Origin: Rhodobacterales bacterium CG2_30_65_12
GTDB taxonomy: Bacteria; Pseudomonadota; Alphaproteobacteria; Rhodobacterales; Rhodobacteraceae
Assembly (NCBI GenBank): GCA_001873585.1
Contig: MNZL01000007.1
Span: forward strand, 1 to 5,836
DNA: 5,836 nucleotides
Reading direction: 5' to 3'
The notes beneath the pieces are model-generated. The model was not told the DNA's origin and searched no databases. It saw only the letters and a program-made list of their open reading frames with translations. Shown one piece after another: positions 1 through 5,565 of the stretch (positions within the stretch are counted from its first letter, which is position 1; every line of letters begins with the position of its first letter). The position numbers and the translations under genes were made by a program.

Positions 1-2069
1 AACTCCCGGGCGCCCATGAAGGGGCGGAACAAGTCTTCCGCTTTCGGCTCTACCACGAGGAACGCTTCTTTTTCCTCCGCAGAGAAAATGTAATGCCCTG
101 CATCAACCGGTTTCGTTCCCACACGCACCACCGGGAGTCCGTTCAGCGGTTCTGACGCTCGCCGGATCACCAGATGGGGATCGTTCAATCCCGAAGCATC
201 AATGAGGTAAGGCGAAAGCACCGAATGCGTGGTTTCGTTCGGCTCAGCCTTGATGGTCGCGTAGTTGAACAGCCGTTTCTCCGACCGTTCGTTAATCTTC
301 TTGTCCAGCCCGATGATCACCACGTGCACATGCGCCTTGCCGCGCGCCTCGGAACCCCATTCAAAAGTCCGATGCGCGAACGAAACGACCATGTGAAATT
401 GATCAAGGATCACCGGCCAAACAACGGCGACCTGTTCGCCTTGCGTTACTGAATTCGTCGCCACGAAACCGATGCGCAAGTTGCCACCCTGCGCGTATTC
501 CGCCGCCTTGAGGAACCAGCCGAACACGTAGTCGAGCCTTGAACCGGACACGCCACATCGTGCCAGAACACGATCAAAACCTTCTTTTTGCTCTTTGGTC
601 CTGAATACGAACCCCACAAACGGCGGGTTGCCCAGCACGAAGCTGCATTGCTCCGCCGGCAGCACATCGGCCCAGTCAATCTCCAGCGAATCGCCGTTGC
701 GGATCGTGGCGCTGCTGCGCAGCGGAATCCGGGTAAACAGCCCGCCGGCCAGCGCCGACAGCCGGTTGTTCATGATGTGATCCATCATCCACATCGCAAT
801 TTCGGCGATGCGGGCGGGAAATTCCTCGTATTCGATGCCGTAAAACTGGCTTACGTCCACCTTCGAGAGATGGTCGAGATCGAGCGACCATTGGCCTTGC
901 GGATTGAGCTCGGCCAGCACCTCGTGCTCAAGCGCGCGCAATTCGCGGTAGGCGATCACCAGAAAATTCCCGCAGCCGCAGGCGGGATCGAAAAAGGTCA
1001 GCCCCGCGAGCTTGTCCTGAAACGCGCCCAGCCGCGCCTCGCGTCCGCGTTTCAGCGCCCTGATCCGCTCGAACTCGGCGCGCAGGTCGTCAAGAAAGAG
1101 CGGCTCGATCACCTTGAGAATGTTTTTCTCGGTGGTGTAATGCGCGCCCTTCTCGCGACGTTCCCGCGGGTTCATCACCGATTGAAACAGCGAGCCGAAA
1201 ATGGCCGGGCTGATCGGCGTCCAATCGAAGCGGCAGGCATTGAGGAGCGCCGCGCGCATGTCTTCGTTGAAGTCGGGCGCGGGAAAATACTCGGCAAACA
1301 GCGCGCCGTTGACATAGGGAAACTGCGCATACTCCGGGGCGAGGTTGGGCGAGCGCTCGGCCTCGGGCGTGTTGAGCACGTCAAACAGCTTGTTGAGCGC
1401 CGAGCCAAAATCGCCTTCGCCGCGATTGTGCAGGTCTTCGAGCAGATCCCACAAGATATCCTTGGGCTCGAAAATGCCGGTATCGTCGGCAAACAGGCAA
1501 AACACGATCCGCACCAGAAAAACTTCGAGCTTGTGTCCGGTGTAGCCCGAGGCTTCCAGCGCATCGTGCAGCGCCCCCACCAGCTCGGCGGCCTTGATGT
1601 TGACCGGGTCCTGATCCTTGAACCGGCGCACGTCGCGGCCAAGGATGAAGGCGAACTTCTCCACGTGCCTGGGCAGATCGGACAGCGCGAAGGCGGTGCG
1701 CGCGCCGGTATCGAGCTCGGTCAGCTCGAAGGTCTGAAAATCGCTGACGAGGATGTATTTCGGGGTTTCGTAAGGCTTCAGATGGTTGGTGTAGTCCAGC
1801 GCCTGCATCCGCGCACCGAGCAGATCGCGCCCTTGCGACTTTTGCTCGACGATCAGCGTGCCGGGCCAGAACAGGTCGATAAACCCCTTGCCCTGGCCAA
1901 ACCGGGCAACCGATTGCTCATACACCGCCACCCGCCGCCGCTCGACGCCGAAGATTCGGAAAAATGCGTTGTAAAAGCTCTGGGTTTCGCCCTTTTCGTA
2001 ATGGGCGTTCTGCCACTCATCCGCAAACAGGGCGGCGCGGGCCCTGATTTCCTGCCAACTCAACCTCAT
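1..2069 (-). CDS. MmeI-like type IIL restriction-modification enzyme (DNA methyltransferase/endonuclease), C-terminus cut by window edge
   Basis: Predicted single-chain enzyme that methylates adenine N6 and cleaves DNA near its recognition site. The frame is open from the ATG at 2069 to the window edge: 689 residues, no stop or frameshift. The N-terminal nuclease domain shows D65, then nine residues, then E75-x-K77 (IDLFWPG...VEQKS), the D-X9-EXK arrangement of MmeI. A helical linker covers about 150-290. The methylase core has SAM motif I DPACGCGNFL (361-370), the second acidic motif GIEYEEFPA (411-419) and catalytic motif IV NPPF (481-484). FVATNSVTQGEQV (535-547) and FAHRTFEWGSEARGK (564-578) are also typical of MmeI relatives. 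The target-recognition part has only begun; family members are about 900 residues, so roughly 200 are missing. The ATG has no clear Shine-Dalgarno; upstream DNA is pyrimidine-rich. It follows secE by 42 nt with no visible terminator, so co-transcription is likely. Codon usage becomes more A/T-ending after residue ~488. Family assignment is firm; activity is inferred. Confidence 0.92.
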   Translation of the reverse strand, partial: MRLSWQEIRARAALFADEWQNAHYEKGETQSFYNAFFRIFGVERRRVAVYEQSVARFGQGKGFIDLFWPGTLIVEQKSQGRDLLGARMQALDYTNHLKPYETPKYILVSDFQTFELTELDTGARTAFALSDLPRHVEKFAFILGRDVRRFKDQDPVNIKAAELVGALHDALEASGYTGHKLEVFLVRIVFCLFADDTGIFEPKDILWDLLEDLHNRGEGDFGSALNKLFDVLNTPEAERSPNLAPEYAQFPYVNGALFAEYFPAPDFNEDMRAALLNACRFDWTPISPAIFGSLFQSVMNPRERREKGAHYTTEKNILKVIEPLFLDDLRAEFERIRALKRGREARLGAFQDKLAGLTFFDPACGCGNFLVIAYRELRALEHEVLAELNPQGQWSLDLDHLSKVDVSQFYGIEYEEFPARIAEIAMWMMDHIMNNRLSALAGGLFTRIPLRSSATIRNGDSLEIDWADVLPAEQCSFVLGNPPFVGFVFRTKEQKEGFDRVLARCGVSGSRLDYVFGWFLKAAEYAQGGNLRIGFVATNSVTQGEQVAVVWPVILDQFHMVVSFAHRTFEWGSEARGKAHVHVVIIGLDKKINERSEKRLFNYATIKAEPNETTHSVLSPYLIDASGLNDPHLVIRRASEPLNGLPVVRVGTKPVDAGHYIFSAEEKEAFLVVEPKAEDLFRPFMGARE

Positions 2070-2111
2070 GGGAGGGTTATGCCAAGCGGATGCGCGTAGG
2101 GGAAGAGCGTA

Positions 2112-2306
2112 TCAGAAGGCACCGAGAACTGCGGCGAGGCCGGAGCGAATCACCAGGTCGACCAGCGAGAAAAACACCGCCGTGAGCGCGGCCATGGCCA
2201 CCACCATGCCGGTGGTCAGCAGCACCTCGCGCCGGGTGGGCCAGACCACCTTCGACACTTCGGAGCGCACCTGCTGGATAAACTGGAACGGGTTGGTCTT
2301 CGCCAT
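2112..2306 (-). CDS. secE: Preprotein translocase subunit SecE
   Basis: Small essential subunit of the SecYEG translocon in the inner membrane; it clamps SecY and is needed for protein export and membrane insertion. The product is 64 residues, the short single-span form usual outside the enterobacteria. An amphipathic N-terminal part contains the family signature VSKVVWPTRREVL (residues 14-26), followed by one membrane segment at about 25-60 rich in V, A and L. The ATG at 2306 is chosen because AAAGG lies 7 nt upstream and MAKTNP is a usual SecE start; an in-frame TTG at 2321 would add five residues but lies upstream of this ribosome binding site. Normally tRNA-Trp lies just upstream and nusG just downstream. 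Here a divergent permease gene separates it from tRNA-Trp, and an R-M gene follows 42 nt after the stop codon. Confidence 0.95.
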   Translation of the reverse strand: MAKTNPFQFIQQVRSEVSKVVWPTRREVLLTTGMVVAMAALTAVFFSLVDLVIRSGLAAVLGAF

Positions 2307-2313
2307 TGGCCTG

Positions 2314-2325
2314 CCTTTCAACGTG
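2314..2325 (-). repeat. secE-side arm of a 12-bp inverted repeat (CACGTTGAAAGG)
   Basis: Read on the minus strand this is CACGTTGAAAGG, ending 7 nt before the secE ATG and containing its AAAGG ribosome binding site. An identical 12-mer occurs on the plus strand at 2492-2503, in front of the permease gene. The two copies are mirror images at the two ends of the divergent intergenic region. Function unknown. Confidence 0.6.
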
Positions 2326-2332
2326 CCCCGCG

Positions 2333-2361
2333 CAGATACGGCATGGCGAACGGCTTTTCAA
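2333..2361 (-). promoter_or_regulatory. Putative sigma70-type promoter of secE
   Basis: On the minus strand TTGAAA (2356-2361, 5/6 to the -35 consensus) and TATCTG (2333-2338, 3/6 to the -10) are separated by 17 nt. Transcription would start near 2326, giving a leader of about 20 nt before the secE ATG. secE needs a promoter here because the opposite-strand permease gene separates it from tRNA-Trp. The -10 match is weak. Confidence 0.4.
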
Positions 2362-2491
2362 GGGTGGTTCAACGCACGGCGATACCGGCCTCGGCCCAGC
2401 GCCAGACAAGCCGCCACGCCGGGCGTCGCCGCTGCGGGGTGCGGCATTGATGGCCATGGATTTGCCCCTGGCCCCGCCGCTAGGCTGCCGC

Positions 2492-2503
2492 CACGTTGAA
2501 AGG
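2492..2503 (+). repeat. Permease-side arm of the 12-bp inverted repeat (CACGTTGAAAGG)
   Basis: Exact plus-strand copy of the 12-mer found on the minus strand at 2314-2325. It ends 15 nt before the permease ATG, upstream of that gene's AAGGA ribosome binding site. The match stops after GG on both sides, so the repeat is not longer than 12 bp. It might be an operator half-site, a shared leader element or a recombination trace. Confidence 0.6.
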
Positions 2504-2505
2504 AC

Positions 2506-2510
2506 AAGGA
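2506..2510 (+). promoter_or_regulatory. Shine-Dalgarno site of the permease gene
   Basis: AAGGA lies 8 nt before the ATG at 2519. It fixes this codon as the start, although the reading frame is open much further upstream (to about 2306) through the intergenic region. Confidence 0.75.
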
Positions 2511-2518
2511 ACAGGTGC

Positions 2519-3373
2519 ATGGACGTCGCATTGCTGGCCGCGATCATCGGCTGGGGGGCGCTGGTGGGTATCGTCTTCTCGGCGATCGGCGCGGCGGGGG
2601 GGATTCTCACGTCGTTCGGGCTGATCACGCTGTTTGGCCTGCTCGAACCCAACTCGGTAAAGCCGATGACCCAGATCGTCGTGCTCGCCACCGCACTCAC
2701 CTTCGTGCCGGGCTACCTGCGCCGGGGCGCGATCGTGCCGACGCTGGGGGTGCTGCTTGGCCTCGGCGGGGTGATCGGCGCCTGGGTGGGCAGCACCGTT
2801 TCGGCCCGCTACCTCTCCGACATGGCCACCTTCCGGCCTCTCTTCGGTGCGCTCACGCTGGCCATCGCCGGCCAGATCGGCTGGAAGCTCTGGCGCCACT
2901 GGCGCGCGGCGCGCGCTGGCAATGCCAAGCCGATGCAGCCCTTTATCGGCGGCGTCTCTGAAACCGTGCTGCAATTGCACTGCATGTGCTTCAGCTATGG
3001 CGGCGAACGTTTCCGTGTGCCGGTGATCTCACCGCTGATTGCCGGCGCGCTCATTTCCTTCACTGCGGCGATGTTCGGCGTGGGCGGCGGCTTTCTCCTC
3101 GTGCCCTACATGGCCTCGATGCTGGCAATGCCGATGCACATCATCCCCGCCACCACGGCGATCCCGATTTTCATGTCGCTGCTGGTCTCGGTCGGCAATT
3201 TCGTCAACCAGGGGGCGGTGATCGAGTGGGGCGTGCTGGTGCCGCTCGTGGCCGGCGCGGTGGCCGGGGCACTCGCAGGCGGGCAGATCAACAAGCGGCT
3301 GCCAAACGCGATTTTGCAGGCCGCCATGGCGCTGATCGTCACCGGAATCGGCGTGAAATACGTGTTTTTCTGA
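2519..3373 (+). CDS. TauE/SafE (DUF81) family membrane permease
   Basis: Probable inner-membrane anion exporter of the TauE/SafE family; some members are linked to export of sulfite, sulfoacetate or other organosulfur anions, but the substrate here cannot be read from sequence. The product is 284 residues, in the usual family range, with about eight hydrophobic segments in two homologous halves. The first half has GAAGG (24-28) and SFGLITLFGL...N (32-45). The second repeats it as FGVGGGFLLVPYM (186-198), followed by PATTAIPIFMSL (210-221). A more polar central stretch at about 123-168 joins the halves and includes an HCMC cluster (154-157). The start is set by AAGGA 8 nt upstream. It is the only plus-strand gene here, divergent from secE and convergent with tRNA-Trp, its TGA lying 6 nt from the tRNA 3' end. 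No sulfur-metabolism gene adjoins it to suggest a substrate. Confidence 0.88.
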   Translation: MDVALLAAIIGWGALVGIVFSAIGAAGGILTSFGLITLFGLLEPNSVKPMTQIVVLATALTFVPGYLRRGAIVPTLGVLLGLGGVIGAWVGSTVSARYLSDMATFRPLFGALTLAIAGQIGWKLWRHWRAARAGNAKPMQPFIGGVSETVLQLHCMCFSYGGERFRVPVISPLIAGALISFTAAMFGVGGGFLLVPYMASMLAMPMHIIPATTAIPIFMSLLVSVGNFVNQGAVIEWGVLVPLVAGAVAGALAGGQINKRLPNAILQAAMALIVTGIGVKYVFF

Positions 3374-3379
3374 AGGCGG

Positions 3380-3455
3380 TGGCAGGGGCAGCAGGGTTCG
3401 AACCCGCGACCTACGGTTTTGGAGACCGTCGCTCTACCAGCTGAGCTATACCCCT
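3380..3455 (-). tRNA. trnW: tRNA-Trp (anticodon CCA)
   Basis: A complete 76-nt cloverleaf can be folded by eye. Acceptor strands AGGGGTA and TGCCCCT pair with one G-U. The D arm holds AGCTCAGCTGGTAGAGC. The anticodon stem ACGGT/ACCGT encloses loop CTCCAAA with anticodon CCA. The T arm is GCGGG-TTCGAAC-CCTGC. Discriminator base G is followed by an encoded CCA end. It reads UGG codons. It lies 44 nt downstream of the SGNH-like gene and is followed after 6 nt by the end of the oppositely oriented permease gene. No intrinsic terminator fits in that gap, so its primary transcript probably runs antisense into the permease gene before 3' processing. tRNA-Trp between tuf and secE is the usual alphaproteobacterial arrangement. 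Confidence 0.97.
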
Positions 3456-3467
3456 AAGCGCGCCTTC

Positions 3468-3496
3468 CGTTTATGAAACGCACGGCCCGGGCGCAA
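3468..3496 (-). promoter_or_regulatory. Possible promoter of tRNA-Trp
   Basis: On the minus strand TTGCGC (3491-3496) and TAAACG (3468-3473) are separated by 17 nt and precede the tRNA 5' end at 3455 by about 12 nt. The -10 match is poor (3/6), so the tRNA may instead be read from the upstream SGNH-like gene, which ends at 3500. Confidence 0.3.
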
Positions 3497-3499
3497 GCC

Positions 3500-4306
3500 T
3501 CATTTAGCGGATATTTCCGCCGTCTCAAGGCTGGCGAGCACCTGCCGGATCACCATGGCGCCGTATTCGGCGCTCTTGTGCACGGCGTCGCCCGCTGCTT
3601 CGGCCCCGATCGCGGCAAAGGCCGGATCGGTCAGGCAACCGCGCACCACCGTCTCGTCGGGTTGGCGCAGGAGCGTCACCCCACGCGCGGCAAAAAACCC
3701 CTCGATCTCATCCCAGAGCGCGGCGCGATCATCTGGCGTTGCCTGTGCGGCCATCGGCGCCTTCGCAAGCGGATCGCCCGCAATCGCATCGGTGAGAAAC
3801 GGCGTTGGCACGAAGATCACCCGGTGGCCCCGAGCGGCCATGTCGAAGGCCGCGCGCACGTAGCGGGTCGACATCGCCAAAGCCTCCAGCGCACGCATGC
3901 GCACCTGGGCGCTGACAAAGGCGCCCGGAACACTGGCGCGATGCAGGAACTCCTCGAAAAACGCCTGCACCCGAAACCGCGCGGCAAAAAACGCGACCAC
4001 GTCCACCTCCGCCGCATCAAAATTGATCCGGTCGCCACCGGTCACCAGCTTTACCGCCTCAACGGCCTGAGGATCGGGCACGATCACCCCATCGCTGTAG
4101 CGCAGCGCGCGAAAATCAGGGCCCGGCGCACCATAGAAGCTGATATCAACGCCCGCCGCCTCGGCAATGCCGCCATCATGGCCAAGCTTCAGCGCGGCGA
4201 GATTGCTGTCGCCGATAAAACAAAGCCGGAGTGCCTTGGCAGTGGCGGTTTCTGCCCCACCCGGCTTTGCTGTGGCGGCCTTTTCGGGCGCGTCAAGCGA
4301 AGGCAC
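3500..4306 (-). CDS. SGNH/GDSL-hydrolase-like protein
   Basis: Predicted SGNH-fold protein of 268 residues. After a low-complexity Ala/Pro/Lys/Glu-rich N-terminus (1-25) comes a beta strand and the block I motif LCFIGDSN (28-35), with the likely nucleophile S34. Near the C-terminus GDAVHKSAEYG (239-249) supplies a D-x-x-H pair (D240, H243) like block V of the superfamily. The strand FVPTPF (155-160) sits where a core strand is expected. Oxyanion-hole residues of blocks II and III are not obvious, so hydrolase or acyltransferase activity is uncertain. No signal peptide is seen, suggesting a cytoplasmic protein. The GTG at 4306 is preferred: AAGAGGAG lies 7 nt upstream, whereas an earlier in-frame GTG at 4324 lies before that site. 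The start overlaps the 3' end of the GSCFA gene by 14 nt, indicating translational coupling. The exact function is not recognised. Confidence 0.75.
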   Translation of the reverse strand: MPSLDAPEKAATAKPGGAETATAKALRLCFIGDSNLAALKLGHDGGIAEAAGVDISFYGAPGPDFRALRYSDGVIVPDPQAVEAVKLVTGGDRINFDAAEVDVVAFFAARFRVQAFFEEFLHRASVPGAFVSAQVRMRALEALAMSTRYVRAAFDMAARGHRVIFVPTPFLTDAIAGDPLAKAPMAAQATPDDRAALWDEIEGFFAARGVTLLRQPDETVVRGCLTDPAFAAIGAEAAGDAVHKSAEYGAMVIRQVLASLETAEISAK

Positions 4307-5351
4307 CGAGCATCTCCTCTTCACATTTCACGCCGCCACAGCCAGGCCCGGGCGCGGCCGGCCTGGCCTTGCGGGCCGGTGTCGGCTTTTCGTCGCCGAA
4401 AGCGGCTGTCTGATCGTCGAAGAAGTTCTGCATCACCACATCGACCCCCTCGTGCACGATCGTGCGTTGGTTCGGCGCAAAGAACATGCCGCGATAGATC
4501 GGGTGGGTCACAATCTCGTAAGACGGAAAATAATCGACGAAATCGAGTTCGTCGACAAGCTGGCCGGCAACTGCGCGCAACACCGACTTCGAATAGGTCG
4601 TGGCGGTGAGCACATGCTGGCCAGACGCGGTGGCGGTGAGCGGAACCGGCGAGACGGTGAGCAGCACCCGCAGCCGCTTGTTGCGCCGCTTCATGATCCG
4701 CAAAACCTTGCGCATGTCGTCCAGGATCGCGCCCATCTGGTGGTTGTGAAACCCGTGCGTCTCGGCGTCGAACGTGCCTGCGGTTGTGCCGGGGCAAAGC
4801 GCGTATTCAAACCCTGCCTGCAAGTTGCGCCAGCTTTCGGTCAGCCCCATGGTGAAGACGAATACGTGCGCCTCTTCCACCGCCCGGCGGATCGCCGCCA
4901 GCACGCTCTCGCGTGAGCCAAATAGCTCCTCGGCACTGGCAAACCCCCCCGGCTCGATCACCGGGCGCAAGGGGTCGAAAAACCGGCCGTGCTGCTGCCA
5001 GACCTCTTCGATCGGGTCGCGCAGCCCATAGGCAAGCTGAAGCCATTGCAGCAGCATCGCGGCGGTGTAGATATTGCCGGTGCGGAAGCTGAAGATACCG
5101 TAGTTGAACTCGGCTCGTGCCTCGGCGGGCAAAAGGCTCGGGGCCTCTTCGGCGTTGAACCAGTTATAGCCGCGCCCGGCCAGCGCCTGGCCAATGTGCT
5201 GGGCAAAGCAGGAGCCCGCCGTAGCGATCCGGTGCTTGCGCAGGATGCGGAATTTCGGCTGCCACAGCCCCCTGATTTTCAAGGGATTGTGCGCGGCGAC
5301 GGCGGTGCGCCAGAATGCCTCGGGCGGGAGATCGGAATAGGGATGGGTCAT
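4293..5351 (-). CDS. GSCFA family protein (SGNH-like)
   Basis: Member of the GSCFA family, a conserved bacterial family related to SGNH hydrolases with no established reaction that I can name. The 352-residue product carries the name-giving motif TAGSCFAQHI (44-53), whose Ser corresponds to the SGNH nucleophile, after an N-terminal region ending PKFRILRKH. Further family blocks are FNYGIFSFRTGNIYT (82-96), FVFTMGLTESW (164-174), TVSPVPLTAT (212-221), TTYSKSVLR (231-239) and FVDYFPSYEIV (251-261). The last 50 residues are a Pro/Ala/Lys-rich tail with two cysteines, probably disordered. No signal peptide or membrane span is seen. The ATG at 5351 is chosen because an in-frame GTG at 5411 lies in the predicted -35 box. 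The upstream GGCAGG is a weak ribosome binding site. It is the first gene of a two-gene unit with the SGNH-like gene. Confidence 0.88.
   Translation of the reverse strand: MTHPYSDLPPEAFWRTAVAAHNPLKIRGLWQPKFRILRKHRIATAGSCFAQHIGQALAGRGYNWFNAEEAPSLLPAEARAEFNYGIFSFRTGNIYTAAMLLQWLQLAYGLRDPIEEVWQQHGRFFDPLRPVIEPGGFASAEELFGSRESVLAAIRRAVEEAHVFVFTMGLTESWRNLQAGFEYALCPGTTAGTFDAETHGFHNHQMGAILDDMRKVLRIMKRRNKRLRVLLTVSPVPLTATASGQHVLTATTYSKSVLRAVAGQLVDELDFVDYFPSYEIVTHPIYRGMFFAPNQRTIVHEGVDVVMQNFFDDQTAAFGDEKPTPARKARPAAPGPGCGGVKCEEEMLGAFA
4314..4321 (-). promoter_or_regulatory. Shine-Dalgarno site inside the GSCFA gene, deciding the SGNH-like start
   Basis: AAGAGGAG on the minus strand lies 7 nt before the GTG at 4306. 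It is inside the last codons of the upstream GSCFA gene, where it encodes the Glu-rich end CEEE. Ribosomes finishing GSCFA would arrive directly on this site, as expected for coupled translation. Confidence 0.65.
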
Positions 5352-5382
5352 GCCTGCCAGTCTGCTTTTTTTGATTACCAAA

Positions 5383-5411
5383 ATGATAGCGCAGGCTGAT
5401 CCGGGTTTCAC
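5383..5411 (-). promoter_or_regulatory. Putative sigma70-type promoter of the GSCFA/SGNH unit
   Basis: On the minus strand GTGAAA (5406-5411, 4/6) and TATCAT (5383-5388, 5/6) are spaced by exactly 17 nt, predicting a start near 5376 and a leader of about 25 nt to the ATG at 5351. It lies after the tuf terminator, so the GSCFA/SGNH pair, and possibly tRNA-Trp, would be transcribed independently of tuf. Confidence 0.55.
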
Positions 5412-5502
5412 CTGTTATTTCGCGCCGTCTGACGCAAGCACATTTCAAGTCGTGGTGCAGTCTCGATGCGCGCATGCCGTGGCAAGGCCGCTTGTGGCGC
5501 CG

Positions 5503-5536
5503 CGAAAAGAACAGGGCCGCCCCGCAGGACGGCCCT
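5503..5536 (-). terminator. Rho-independent terminator of tuf
   Basis: On the minus strand, 29 nt after the tuf stop, bases 5536 to 5513 fold into a 10-bp stem (AGGGCCGTCC with GGGGCGGCCCT, one T-G pair) and a four-base loop TGCG. It is followed by GTTCTTTTC. The GC-rich stem and T-rich tail are a classic intrinsic terminator. It separates tuf from the GSCFA gene. Confidence 0.85.
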
Positions 5537-5565
5537 TGCAAAATTTTTCGGGCTGAAACGTCGCC

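Noticed and set aside
588..2099. Plus-strand open frame of 503 codons opposite the R-M gene
   Set aside because: It lies codon-for-codon opposite the MmeI-like gene, is rich in R, H, Q and A as expected for the antisense of a GC3-rich gene, and has no recognisable domain.
2077..2700. Minus-strand open frame of 207 codons spanning the permease start, the intergenic region and secE
   Set aside because: It overlaps secE in another frame and starts inside the permease gene; composition is shadow-like and no domain is visible.
4305..4330. Possible programmed frameshift fusing GSCFA and the SGNH-like protein
   Set aside because: No slippery heptamer; a good internal ribosome binding site and a GTG start explain the overlap as ordinary translational coupling.
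3473..4609. Plus-strand open frame of 378 codons opposite the SGNH-like gene
   Set aside because: Arg/His/Gly-rich composition of an antisense shadow; it crosses the coupled GSCFA/SGNH junction, while the minus-strand frames carry real family motifs.
4167..4916. Plus-strand open frame of 249 codons opposite the GSCFA gene
   Set aside because: Shadow of the minus-strand genes; no family motif and no ribosome binding site noticed.
5352..5411. 20-residue N-terminal extension of the GSCFA protein from the GTG at 5411
   Set aside because: It would begin in the -35 box of a well-spaced predicted promoter, and the extra residues do not resemble the family N-terminus.
5466..5475. 10-bp palindrome ATGCGCGCAT between the tuf terminator and the GSCFA promoter
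   Set aside because: Short alternating GC palindromes are frequent in such DNA; no second copy or promoter-overlapping placement was found.
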